64,000 nt of DNA from Cladobotryum mycophilum (Eukaryota; Ascomycota; Sordariomycetes; Hypocreales; Hypocreaceae): NCBI GenBank assembly GCA_036429605.1, contig JAVFKD010000004.1:124001-188000 (forward strand), given 5' to 3'. Positions within the stretch are counted from its first letter, which is position 1. Every line of letters begins with the position of its first letter. A program made the position numbers and the translations under genes. Under the pieces are notes generated by a model that was given only the letters and a program-made list of their open reading frames with translations, had not been told where the DNA came from and made no database searches. Below, in pieces: positions 11,618 to 22,869 of this stretch.

Positions 11618-12477
11618 TATGTTTGATGTCGGCGATGGCGAGACAATTGCACAGTTCAGTACTGTATGGCGTTGAGCAATGAAATCTATTGCCAAATGTG
11701 TCGGTTGTTTTTATACTGATTGATGCTGGTGGATGCGACTGCTATGCTGTTTTACTACCTGGCCTGGGTGCTGCGTTATATGCCTCGCATCATGCCGCGA
11801 TCAAGCAGGATCTCTCTCTGCTTGGAGTGGAGAGCCTTCGTCAGTCGGACATAGCCTGTCATGCTTCATCGCCGAGAGGCGTGGTGACACAGCTAGCCGG
11901 TCTCCATCGGGTTTCCGCACACTCGATCCTGGTTCGGATTTCAGGTCTTCGATCCTCTAGAGAATTCCGACAGCAATCAGATGGGCGCGGCCCGGCCCAT
12001 TCCAAATGGAGCATCAGCACCAGCAAGGCGGGGTAGCGAATTCCAGTGTCGGGTTTAATCCCATGATCGGATTTCGCTTCTAGCTTTCTCAAAATTCTTC
12101 GGCTTAAACGACCAGCTGGATCTCTTGTCTGTGAGTACATAGCGTCTTTTGATTCGATTTACTATTCCGATCGTCCTTAGACCCTCGGCGCGCACGAAAT
12201 TCTGACTGCTGAGGCGGTTTGCACATGAATGGAACACTGATTATCGCTTGGGCTCCTCGCACTCTTTCACATCAACGTGCGGGCAACATTGATAGAGAAG
12301 AGAGACAAATGCAGAGAAGATTGGCCGAAGCAATCAAGTTCTTGGATATCTCTACCTATTATGACCCAGCGACTTGAACCGAAAGATCAATAAGTTGCTC
12401 GTCAAGAAGCTCACCAGCATATTGAGAGGGGTCTAACCATACCTACGTTACAGTGACCCTCTCCACGAAAGGGCCCT
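11618..12477. other. intergenic
   Basis: SDR promoter side and 3' flank of the next minus-strand gene. Overlapping short ORFs occur on both strands, but none looks like a gene. Confidence 0.4.
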
Positions 12478-13627
12478 CTAATTCTCAAGGTGTTCTCGAC
12501 AAAAAGCTAAACGGTGTGAGTAAAAATAAAAATACATATAAATTAAGAATAAAAACCCATTGAAAGTACTGCAAAAACTTACCTCCAGGAATCAAGGCAG
12601 CTGAGTACATTACATAAGAGATTGGCTTGAGATCGTCCGTCGTATTCTGCTCCATCTGTTTCCCCCAAAACTCAATCACGTTCGCTGCTTGAGACTGAAG
12701 TGCATCGTCTGCGTCAACGCAAGAAATTCCAAGGCACGCTCCAAATTCTCTAAACGCGAGTCGTTCAGTCGCTCTTCCAGTAGGAATTCCTGACTCTTCG
12801 TCAAGTAGCTTGCTTGCTTTATCGAGGGCAACTCTGGTGAACCTTTCTGCCCAAACTTCGTCCCTAGACAAACTACATACCCAAAGTCCCATGCCCAAGT
12901 CAAGAGGGTCGTAACTCGGTGATAATCTCTCTTTTTTTGCCATCATGTATGAGTAGTCCTCAATTTCATTTTGCAATAGGTTGTCTTGTCGCCCCTGTTG
13001 AATTGCAGTGTCTTGAAGCAATTTATAAACGGAAAATCCCGTGACTGCATCTAAATGCCCCTCAGTTGGTACAAGTATGGTTTTCATGTCCATTGAGACC
13101 TTCCAGACCAACTTAATATCTCCTGATCGAAGGTGAGAAACGAATTTTGGATGGATGGCTTCTGCCAATTGAATAGCCAAGTCGTTGAGACTCGGATCCT
13201 TGGTCGCTAGAGACAACCTGTTCAAGGCAAACATCCAGAGCGTTAGATAGTGATGATACTGACCATCACCGTCGCTTCCATCAGCAGACATTTTGCCAAT
13301 TCGCAAACCCCCTCTCAGTGGCTCACTTTCCGTTGCCCCGTTCAATCGCGCGGATCCATCTCTAGTTCTTCCAAGCACGTCATGTACTGTGAGAGCTAGT
13401 TTTTTGGCCAATATGAGATACTTTTTAGATCCTGTTTCTTTGAAAAGCGTGATAAAATTTATCACTCCAAAGGCATCCGTCCACAGGTAGCGACCCCCAT
13501 AACCGCCGGCGCCAGGTTCCGTTGGTGCGACCCATTCCTCAGCTTTTTCAGTTAGCAACATGTCGAAGGGACCATAGACTATCTTCATTGATTCAATAAA
13601 GCTATGTTGTTTCTTTTGTTGCACCAT
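12478..13627 (-). CDS. conserved unknown protein, probable (alpha/alpha) toroid fold
   Basis: Exon 13627-12583 is spliced to a tiny 29-bp last exon, 12506-12478. The intron has a GTAAGT donor and a GTTTAG acceptor and yields 357 residues ending GAFCREHLEN; without it the frame runs into a low-complexity hydrophobic intron translation. The protein has repeated helical pairs with aromatic and Gly-rich turns (GGYGGRYLWTDAFGVINFI, GDGQYHHYLTLWMFALNRL, GLWVCSLSRDEVW), which resembles six-hairpin glycosidase-like or cyclase-like (alpha/alpha) barrels. That fold call is inference only. There is no signal peptide, and no catalytic motif can be assigned with confidence. It appears intact. Confidence 0.7.
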
Positions 13628-16600
13628 ATTCGCACTTTATGAATGTCGCTGTGCAAAGTAGTTGGAGATGTCTGAGTGTGCAGCATCGTGAGACCGAACA
13701 ACTGCTGTGGAACCGACTGGGAACTAAATTTCCTTCCACTCTGGTACCGTGTCTTATATGTAAAATACATGCAGAGTACCATGTGGCACATTGTTCTTCA
13801 AAATGATTGCGATACAGCTATGATGCTACGATGACGTTAAAGACTGACACTAAACCGCAAGTTCACAAACTAGTCGATGAAAGCAGCCTTGCGATCACGT
13901 TCATGGGGCCAGACACTTGAGGACGTCACCCGACCCATCACATGAATGTTTTGCTACATATGTTTGTTCAAGGGAAGTCAGCTCAATCTACTAAACGATC
14001 TGATCAAATGCAGTGAGAGAGGCAAATTCACGCCATCCTCGAATACAATATACACGAAGTAATGTTAGTGCAATAAGTTTCCGTATGACTCTAAGCTCGA
14101 GAGGACTTCCAACAACCTCTTTCGCATTTCTGTACTGCTTGCCCATTAAGCAATGACCATGTAGGAACGCTGAAGCTTTTATGAGGACATGGAGGTATGG
14201 GAATACTTGGTCATCGTAAACAATCTCCTAAATCTACATTCAATCTGTCACTAGCCCAAAGAGCAATGTGCAGAAAGTACATGTTTAGCCAAGATACGGT
14301 GATCTACTTGTACCATACACGCATGGATACTCAGCTTCAGCTTTAGCAATACAAGCATGGGGGGCTTTGAGCTGGCATACAAATGAATGAAGGACGCCCA
14401 CATGAAGGATTTTACGGTTCAGCGACGTACTCAAACATTCACCTCTGGAATTCCCCTTCTTGCATCAGAGCACAGTTCAATGACCAGACTCTGGGCATCA
14501 CGATTAAAATTCTTACCCGCTAACTTTATAACAGACCTCTTCACAAAGACCCTGGCTTCCAAGGTTTGTGTAAAAGTCATTTTCGCAAATGGGATATCGG
14601 CATGGTATATCCCAACCCCGAAAGAATATGGGTTAATTTCAAGTCTAAGCAGCTCACTGCCGTTATCAATGCGTTCGTAGGGCAAACAAGTCAATCCAAA
14701 CGGTTGCAGAGTACAAGTATTGTCAACCAAGATTGCTATGACAATGCCCGTTTCTATAGCAATAAAAATGCACACAATGCTTCACCTGCCGCATTTTAAG
14801 GTGGTCAGAAACAAGAATACAACTACGTGCCCACCCCCTTTACGGCTAGAAATTGCGGTCCAAGTTCAAGGCTGCCAAGCCGTGTTTCTGTCCCGTCAAA
14901 TTCCAGAGCTTCTGAACTGCCGGCATGGCAATCAGTCCCAGGTATTGCCACCAGACCCATGAGCCATTTTACAGAGTGGGTCAAATCAGACGTTGAAGAG
15001 CATGGGCAGCACGCACGCTGAACTGGTGCATGAAGCATGTCTGCCGAGGACGTTGTAAATATGTAGTCTACGGACTTACGGGCATTTTCTCACCCCCAAA
15101 CAACCCAAAAAAGGCTACACGGGGGTCACTCTGCATCTACAGAAACTGAGACAAAGCCGTTGGCACATATGGAGTATTTACTCCGTGCACGGTGATTAAT
15201 TCGGAGCGGATCCTTGGATAAGCTTTATGCATTTACCTAACACCTGTACGAGGCGACCAATAGGGTTGTCCACACAAGCGTTAATACACATAGTATAGTT
15301 CTTCATCCCGTTGGCAACACAAAGAAAAATAAATGTCTCTAATTTTGGCAGAGCCACAGCGAAGAATCAAGATCTACCATAGGGTAAGCTACAAGATAAA
15401 ACTTTATCCAGGAGAAAGAGGTATACTTGGCACAAATGAGTAGATGGGATAGACCTGGGGAACGAAAGTGGAAGAGTTCCCGAGACGTACAGCCGAAACT
15501 GAGTCAAGCAACAACACTCCAACATTTACAACTTCAGGGCTTTGTCTTTGATCCATCATATCTGACATGTCTCAACGCTTTTTTCATCTGTCTCACGCCG
15601 GCTTTCTTCTGCATCCCATTTACGGAGTAATGAGTAAGGAGAGGCCGGCAATTGGAAACTCGTTGGTTTCTCCTTTTCTACCCATTCTCCACTGTTATGC
15701 GACAATGGGGTGATCTTGACACACAGCTTACAAAGGTACCAAAGCTCCCAGCCAGCCATCCAGCCAAGTTCCCCGCCCCCCTCTCTGCTCCCAGGGTCCT
15801 GATTTAAACCCGTTCATGGGCTTTACATTCGCAACCAACTAGGTACCGCCCAAACCGCAAGCCACATTGCCTTGCATGTAACGGGCCGGTGGGACCTTTC
15901 TGCAGCGAGCCCTATACATGGATAGTACTAAGTCGAGCGGCCCAAACCGTATTGCAGTAGCTTAGGGTAGTCTGCGGGTGCTTCAATGGCCAACCTTTTG
16001 AGTCATGGCCAGTCGTGCGTTTAGGCGAATTATATTGTTTTATCCTCAACAGAGACTGTAGCATACTATGGTGAGCGCTATAGCATTCTTGTGAATTCTC
16101 ATCTCGCCGGGTGGCTTCTAATAATATCGATCAAAAAGCCCGCGTCCCTGTTGCAAGGCGAGATCATGAACACCTGGAAATTTCTAGGCAGCGTGTTGTT
16201 CGGCGTGGATACGGATCTAGTGCATGACACATGTCATATAGCCCTCAACCCTTTTCTTGATCTAGTGGGGGCGGATGTAATTCGTTGCAACTTTCTCATA
16301 GGCTAGATTTAACCCCGGGCATAGTGTTTGGTACAAGCTTAGGTTAATGCAGGTTTGGTCCCATATAGGCTCGGTAGGGCGAGTGCGCGAAAGCTAGGGA
16401 AATTGCAAGTCTGTTTACTGCAACTCTCGCTGGGTGTGTCGCAGATTTATAAATGGCAATGCTACAACAGCAGTTATCTAACCGTCACCTGTACGGGAAG
16501 ACAACCGTTGACTAGCCACCTTGACGCGTCCAAACTAAGTAATATACGAAGCCCAGTCTGCTAAAGAGAAGATGCTTCCTCTTCATTCATAGGAAACCAA

Positions 16601-16791
16601 CACAAGCAGGGGGTTATCACTCTTAGAATCAGAAGAAGTCAACACTAAGCTGCGAGGCATGAGAGAGAGTTCATAAACAATTAAATATCAATTCAGCTAC
16701 CTCCTGTACAGCAATACCAGCTACCCAGATACCTCCACTTCATTACATCATACAATCATATCTCAATGTTAACATCATTCTTTTCTCTCAC
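13628..16791. other. 3.2-kb gene-poor region
   Basis: Apart from one weak minus-strand ORF at 14431-14775, listed separately, I see only short open frames. No transposon ends, long repeats or RNA genes were recognised. Confidence 0.4.
14431..14775 (-). CDS. weak candidate ORF, 114 aa, N-terminal hydrophobic segment
   Basis: Open frame of 114 codons starting with a hydrophobic stretch (MCIFIAIETGIVIAILVDN) that could be a signal anchor. Charged, beta-rich-looking residues follow (NPYSFGVGIYHADIPFAKM, TLEARVFVKRSVIKL). The composition is more protein-like than that of neighbouring ORFs, but I recognise no family. It could be an orphan gene, the last exon of a larger gene, or chance. A plus-strand ORF overlaps it. 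Confidence 0.25.
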   Translation of the reverse strand: MCIFIAIETGIVIAILVDNTCTLQPFGLTCLPYERIDNGSELLRLEINPYSFGVGIYHADIPFAKMTFTQTLEARVFVKRSVIKLAGKNFNRDAQSLVIELCSDARRGIPEVNV

Positions 16792-17834
16792 TTACATACC
16801 AAGGAGTTTTCCGAGACCCAGACTGCTGAAACCAGCACCAGTGATAACCGATTCGATGAAACTCATGTCAAATTCTTTGACTGGGAAGACGATTTTCAAA
16901 AGATCCTGTGGCTAAATCAGTATACAAGCTTGGAGGAATAATTATGATGCATGTTTAGTGGACTTACAGCAGGCGACTGGATGATGGTGCTACCCAGGTT
17001 CTCTACCAAGTCAGGCTCGCCAACAAGTGACTCCACTCCCCAAGTGACAGCCACGGGACCGTCATCAAGTAACAAAGATGGCGTCCAACCCTGATCCGAT
17101 GGGAGTCTTTCCTCCTCCATGAAAGTCCTGAGCCACTGGAGCGGCGGGTTGCCTCCGAGAACTGCCAGCACCATTCCGTTTTCAAGGGCACCAAATGCAA
17201 GAGCTCTGGCGCCACATTCTTGCTTTGGGTTGCGTTTCATGTTATCTCGAACACGTGCTGCCTTCGCCTTGCCAATGACGGCAGGGCTAATGTGGGAGAA
17301 AGACATCAGTGCGCCGAGCGGGACGCTCCAAGTGGTCGCATTGAAGTCATTATTGTTTCCAATTGAAGAATCTTCACGCGCATAGCTGCAGTCATGCTCA
17401 ATGAAGCCATGATCAGAGAGTTCATGTAGATCAAACGCAGCAAGTCTCTTAGACTTTGCAAGCTCACCACCTCCCGCGGCAATGCTAATCTCTGGTGACA
17501 CACCAAGGCCCTGGAAGGCACCAATGATCAGAGATGTAAGAGTGATGTTTCGACCATCATGCGGCAAGAAGCCATGGTTGGCAAGGGAGTTGAGACCAGG
17601 GCAAGGGCTTCGAGCTACAGGGAAACAGGGGTTAGTTCATTCGAGTACTGCTTCACAAATGAATAATCTCTTACAATCTCCTGGTCCAGGAGGGACAAAG
17701 TTATGGAATCGTGGGTCCAGTGGGTTGAGGATCGGTCGAAGAGGGAGTGGAAGGGGAAGAGGGAGCTGAGGAAGTGCAAGGCCAACACTGCTCAGGGATG
17801 AGACAACGGCAAGAGAGGCAAAAAGATTCTTCAT
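16792..17834 (-). CDS. secreted heme-thiolate peroxidase (chloroperoxidase/peroxygenase family)
   Basis: Three exons: 17834-17675, 17614-16968 and 16905-16792, giving 306 residues. A signal peptide is followed by a Pro/Leu-rich pro-segment. The chloroperoxidase (peroxidase family 2) signature appears after splicing: SPCPGLNSLANHGFLPHDGR with the heme-ligating thiolate at Cys58. The downstream FIEHD carries the Glu126-His127-Asp128 motif; the Glu acts in peroxide cleavage in this family. A C-terminal tail ends in a hydrophobic GAGFSSLGLGKLLGM. The enzymes are extracellular and use H2O2 to halogenate or oxygenate organic substrates; which applies here is not readable. It is transcribed away from the borosin-family gene, with 1.7 kb between the start codons, so it is a possible but unproven partner. 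A (GTTGA)n repeat lies in its leader. Confidence 0.88.
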
Positions 17835-17880
17835 CTTGTATGTGTTGTAGAAAGCTTGGAGAAAAGAGGCTTGTGACTTA

Positions 17881-17904
17881 GTTGAGTTGAGTTGAGTTGA
17901 GTTG
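17881..17904. repeat. (GTTGA)n microsatellite in the peroxidase 5' leader
   Basis: About 4.8 perfect copies of the pentamer GTTGA, roughly 50-70 bp upstream of the peroxidase ATG. Confidence 0.9.
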
Positions 17905-19512
17905 TGTAAGAGTTCCTGGATTGTCGTCGACATCTGAACCTATTTGTAGTTGTCCATGATCACTGAGGCGTCATATGAATTGTTGGTTAAATCCGGGGAC
18001 GGACTTAACTGACGATAATCCCAACATCGTACATTCTGATATCTGCTTATTTGGTGGCCTAATTGGATATCATTGTTACTCTTGGTGTATTGCTTCCCTC
18101 TCCATCAACATATTGTCACGAGTGATGTTGATACCTGCTTGTCTCACCTCTTACTCGTACTCGCCAGCCAATGGACTGCGAGATAATTCCGCGGGATTTT
18201 AGGATGAAACCTAATAGTTCCCACAGATACAGCATTAATACCGTTCTTGGGAATTGCATATACTGCAAAGAAGAAATGGCATGGAGATGGGCCGAGAGCG
18301 GTGTATCTACGCCACTGTTGCTGAGATGCCAAGGTTGGAAATTCTATCAGAATGCAACGCACCAATCTCTTTGCCCAACAACTACCGACACCTAAAATCT
18401 CCTACCACGGTAATTATGTATGAGGTAAAAACCACATGTGATATCTGACAAGTGACACTTAAGATGGGCTTAAAGAGGGAGGCACCATAATTATGCTTAG
18501 CTGAACAGCCATTAACATGCATAGCAAGCAAGTGAATAAACTACCTAATCTGCTATGATTTTATTGCAATCAGTGTTAATATGGCTGTGACCATATAGGT
18601 TACTGCAACTTGTGGTAGAGCCTGCGTATAAACAATGAGCGATCCCTCATTTAGGAACCTGTGGGGGTGTCCCAACCGACCTCCAGCTTTTTACACTTGA
18701 TTACTGGTTGCCGGAACTGGAAGTCCGTGTATGTCAACTACATCACTTGCTGCTTCATTATTAGACTTCCTGCAAGAACGTTTTCTACACTTGACGAGAT
18801 CCGGTACCCTTGTTAATAGTACTGATAATATACCGCCCCGGTCGCTGGTCTCCCTAGAAGTGGAGTCGCTTTGTCGACAGAGTTGTGGTCCAAGACCCTG
18901 GTCTGGTCTTTTGTGGCTCTGCATGGGACGGAGCAGTATTGCCGCCCAAGGTAGTGAGCCAAGATTACATTGTGTAAAGTAAGCAATGGATGGATCTCAA
19001 TAATTGGTACGGCTAAACACACTACCTATTCGGGGGGAGTGTCCTATTTGGGTAAACAAAGAATGGAAATTAATTAAGCAACATCAATGATGAGTGGTTG
19101 TACAAATTAGCTGTCATTCAGCTAAATCTAAATTAATTTAATCACGTTCAAAAAAAGACATAAACAGAAGTCGTTAATAATATTGCATAAGAAAGGGCGT
19201 AAATTATGCATTAGGCAGCAATATTCGTTCCACTCCGTTTCTTACTGTCCACACGAAGTTATACGTTCATACTTCGACCTGATTTAGACTCTTTTGTCGT
19301 TGTTTGGTCATAATCTGTATTTTCCTAAAGATCCTCCCTTCAGAGAGAGAATCTTTTCCCATCAGGGCCGAATGGTCGGTTCAGTTACAACTTTGCAGTA
19401 GTTGGCCGTGCTTCTAGTTTAGTCCTCTTTGAATATCGCCACAATGCAGGTCATACAGTTCTATGGATGGGCGTTTTTCGGTCTTCGCCTATCAATACAA
19501 GATGTTGCTACC
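17905..19512. other. divergent promoter region, peroxidase and borosin-family gene
   Basis: About 1.6 kb without a gene, rich in A/T. It carries the upstream regions of the minus-strand peroxidase and the plus-strand methyltransferase/precursor gene. No clear TATA pair was singled out. Confidence 0.4.
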
Positions 19513-20931
19513 ATGGCACAGGGTAGCCTCACCATCGTTGGATCCGGCATCCGCAGCATCGCCCAGTTCACATTGGAGGCAATATCATACATTGAGGCGG
19601 CTGATAAAGTCTTTTATGCTGTCAGTGATCCTAGCACAGAAGGTTTCATCGTCGACAAGAATAAGAATGCAGTCGACTTATTCAAGTATTATGACAACAA
19701 TAAGATACGGGCCAACACCTATATCCAAATGGCTGAGGTAAACACACAACCTCCATCCACCAACATGCATAATTACAGGGACTCTAATCGCCCATCCTAG
19801 GTCATGCTACAAGCTGTGCGTGCGGGTCACAATGTTGTAGGCGTATTTTATGGCCATGCCGGTAATTTTGTCACACCGTCACGCCGTGCTCTTACGATTG
19901 CTCGAAATGAAGGACATTCTGCTAGGATGCTTCCCGCAATTTCTGCAGAGGACTGCCTCTTTGCAGATCTCTTAATTGACCCGTCATATCCTGGTTCACA
20001 GACGGTTGAGGCTACCGACTTAGTCATCCGAGGCCGTCCATTGGTCACGACATCTCATGTTATTATCTACCAGCCTGGTATTGTAGGACAATTTAGCTTT
20101 AGTTTCGGTGGCATCAAGGTATGCTACTACAGCTTCCCGTATCCATTCACGTCGCTCTTAAAAGCTATCCTAGAGGACTCTAGACATCAAGAAGACTAAC
20201 CATACGTCTAGAATGATAAATTCCAAACTCTCGCACTTCGCCTACAAACTGAGTACGGACCTAATCATCCGATCGTGAACTACAAAGCTGCTATCTCGCC
20301 ACTGGGACAGCCAACTATTCAGCGATACACCATAGCAGATCTTTTCAAAGATGAGACCAAGAGGACTATCGATGCTACCTCGACATTTTACATCCCACCC
20401 AAAAGTCTCTTGAGCGTTCGGGAACCAAACTTGATTGCTGACTGTGCAGGGGAGCTTGACCAGTTGACTCGTCCTCCCCCTGGGCTGATCCTTCAGAAAA
20501 GGAACCAAAGAGCCTCTACGGTAAGCGGGAGAATAAGATTATCGCTGCCCTTGGCTCCTACACCATACCTGTAGAATACCGGCCCTACGATGCATCTCCC
20601 GCGATGCAGGCAACTGTGGAGAGGCTAAGTGTCAATCTTGAAGCCCAAAAGGCTTATATGGAATCACCGGAAAAAATCATTCGCTCTATAGAAGGGCTGC
20701 TTGAACACGAGGTTAAAGTGCTAGTAAGTGGTAGCATACATGACATTTACTCGGCTATGCGCAAGGGTTATGAATACGATGTGAGTAATATACTACACCA
20801 CCTAGATGCTTGACATTCTTAGAGGATATTTTATTCTTGGTTAACGATTGCTAACCGAATAATCTGAACAGCCTCTTGTTCTAGATCCGCCTTCACAAAT
20901 GATTACAATCGTTGCACCATCTCAAATGTAA
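19513..20931 (+). CDS. borosin-family alpha-N-methyltransferase fused to RiPP precursor tail (frame break)
   Basis: The start is ACCATGG at 19513. Exons are 19513-19737, 19801-20118, 20212 to about 20480, about 20485-20780, and 20872-20931; the introns have standard ends and CTAAC branch sites. The N-terminal part is a tetrapyrrole-methylase fold of the fungal borosin (omphalotin-type) class: GSLTIVGSGIRSI, KYYDNNKIRANTYIQMAE, VVGVFYGHAG, ARMLPAISAEDCLFADLLID, STFYIPPK. Against the numbering of the omphalotin enzyme OphMA, Tyr60, Arg66, Tyr70 and Tyr92 match active-site residues, while one Tyr is Phe57. In this family the enzyme methylates backbone amides of its own C-terminal core peptide. 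The C-terminal helical clasp is present (YRPYDASPAMQATVERLS to AMRKGYEYD), and the last exon adds 19 residues ending in a short hydrophobic stretch. Between about 20450 and 20510 the frame shifts as if one base were missing, near a run of five C. This may be an assembly error, a disabling mutation or an unusual intron. Confidence 0.85.
20781..20871 (+). other. last intron of the borosin-family gene, separating methylase/clasp from tail
   Basis: Donor GTGAGT directly after the Asp codon of GYEYD, branch site GCTAAC, acceptor AACAG, phase 0, 91 bp. The exon that follows is open for 19 codons to TAA at 20929-20931. The intron therefore places the presumed core-peptide region on its own small exon. 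Confidence 0.7.
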
Positions 20932-21336
20932 TCCTCGTCGATACGCAACACAACGCCATTGCGATCTGCTCAAACGCAGAAGTTTTCACATGCTTGAGCC
21001 AAGACTGAAGCACTTCTGTTAGAATTACATTGAAGACAGTAGAGATGAGCTAATGTGTGGGGAAAGTCTGTGAAGATTGTGCATGTCTTGGATGTTGCCC
21101 CTCAATGTGACGATTACGGTCAATAGAAGCAAATGGCTGAACATGATGCTAAGTTAAGTCAGGCTAGAGTGTCTCATCCTAAGCTGGAGATAAATAAAAG
21201 CTAAAAAGGGGCTGGAGACGCAAAGGTTCTGTGATTGCGAAGGGCAAAAGATTGCTACGATCACTTCTCTTGCCTCCTCTTAACATCTTTTCTCAATCCA
21301 TCCTACATCTCGCTGATTTCTAGCTCACATATTTTC
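20932..21336. other. intergenic, 405 bp
   Basis: Terminator of the borosin-family gene and promoter of the next plus-strand gene. No further gene is seen. Confidence 0.4.
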
Positions 21337-22644
21337 ATGATGGCCACTATCACAGTCTCACGCGGCGACTGGCGGAACCCTACCTATACCCTGGAAAGCA
21401 AAGACGAGTTCTATGCTTCAATGCGCAAACCTCTTGGAGGCACTTCAGGACACGACCCCACCACGCTTAACCTGACCCAAGACTTGCGTATCACGGGAAC
21501 CAAAACAGCAGCTGATATTATGAAGGCTGCGGTACGCAGCGAGTTCCAATTTACCAACGGCATAGCGAGGGGTGTATGGACCTTTTGCATGGGCTACTTC
21601 CTCCATGGACGAGTGTCAGACCGTCGTATGGCTGTGGCTGTAGGTACAGCTGCGATTGAAATGACCTCGGACTATGCCAGCTTCGAGATGCTTCGCCAAG
21701 AGATGTTAGACAGTGAATCGATTGCCGATGACTCAGGAGACAGTGAAATGAGAGCAGATGCACGGCGAGCCCTTATCGAGTATTACCATATACGAATGTT
21801 CCGTCGCGTAATCGGCGTTGGAAATGCATACTGTGAAATATTTGATGGTGAAGGTTTAGCCTCACTTGCCGCTGGAGGAAGCTGGACTGGAACTACTTAT
21901 GAGGTTTGCACCTTGGCTTTTCCAGAACTGGCGGAGGGCTATGCACCTATGTCGATGATAGACATGTTTGCTGCTTTAGCAAACGCCATAGCATCTCTAC
22001 CCCGCGACCAGCGAGAAGGAACAACAAATGCCTTGATCCCAGTATATAAAGACACCAATGGAGACTTGGCTGCCGACTTGAAAGTTGTCCGCGACTGGCT
22101 TGACACAACCAATGGTCCTCTGTTATCGATCGCAGGCCATTATGTGGCTTCGGGAAACATCCACGCACGATACTGCCTGCTCGGTGTATTCCTCGCTGCG
22201 GCCAGATTAGCCAAAATCTCGCTCGCAACAAGTCGAAACTTTTACATTTGGAAAGAAAAGGCCGTGGCCTATTCAAGAAGAGTAGCTGTTCCTCAAGGCC
22301 ACTTGACTACCACTCAAACAAGCCGCGAGCAGCGCATTGACAGCGCCATCAACAAGCTATGGAAAACCATCAAGGTAGCCGAACAAGATGGAAGCGATGA
22401 TGGCTTTGCCATAGCTCATCGTACTCTACATAAGTTTATAGACCAAGAAGCCATGACTATATGTTGGAAGACGGCGGATCCAGCAGTTCTGTGGGCGGTA
22501 TTGGCGGCGCTATTTTGGACCATGATTAATGTGGATGAAATGGCTGAACTGTTGATGCGTGGCGACGAGTTCAAGTCGTTGTACCTAGAGAGCGAGGGTT
22601 TTGAGGATGTCTGGCTGCGAGAGATCTACGCATCAAATCCCTAA
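21337..22644 (+). CDS. unknown protein next to the borosin-family gene, about 435 aa
   Basis: Single exon. Two adjacent Met codons (21337 and 21340) fit as start; the upstream in-frame ATG at 21235 adds only leader-like residues. The protein looks soluble, helical and slightly acidic, with Ala-rich helices (DRRMAVAVGTAAIEMTSDY, YCLLGVFLAAARLAKIS, VLWAVLAALFWTMINVDEM) and no signal peptide. I recognise no domain or catalytic motif. It runs in the same direction as the borosin-family gene, 405 bp downstream, so co-regulation is possible but unproven. The absence of introns contrasts with most neighbours. A captured foreign gene or a lineage-specific gene are both open possibilities. Confidence 0.7.
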   Translation: MMATITVSRGDWRNPTYTLESKDEFYASMRKPLGGTSGHDPTTLNLTQDLRITGTKTAADIMKAAVRSEFQFTNGIARGVWTFCMGYFLHGRVSDRRMAVAVGTAAIEMTSDYASFEMLRQEMLDSESIADDSGDSEMRADARRALIEYYHIRMFRRVIGVGNAYCEIFDGEGLASLAAGGSWTGTTYEVCTLAFPELAEGYAPMSMIDMFAALANAIASLPRDQREGTTNALIPVYKDTNGDLAADLKVVRDWLDTTNGPLLSIAGHYVASGNIHARYCLLGVFLAAARLAKISLATSRNFYIWKEKAVAYSRRVAVPQGHLTTTQTSREQRIDSAINKLWKTIKVAEQDGSDDGFAIAHRTLHKFIDQEAMTICWKTADPAVLWAVLAALFWTMINVDEMAELLMRGDEFKSLYLESEGFEDVWLREIYASNP

Positions 22645-22869
22645 GATTCTTTCCCAGACCAGCGGAGCAGCCTGGAATAAACAAATGTCAAACAAGATTA
22701 CTACAATAAATTGCACTCTATTTGCGAGCTTCTCTATTCATCGCGACATAAAGCATTGAGTTTCAAGGCCAAATCCAGCGTGTCTGGTTTTCGACACAAC
22801 AGGAAACAAAGTATCAGGGCTACAGCATACATAAATAATCCTCCACATCATAGCTGAATTTCGTCGTGT

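Noticed and set aside
12583..12590. Read-through of the 12.5-kb gene into its last intron, giving a hydrophobic C terminus
   Set aside because: Good donor and acceptor signals give an ordinary short ending; the hydrophobic tail is intron translation.
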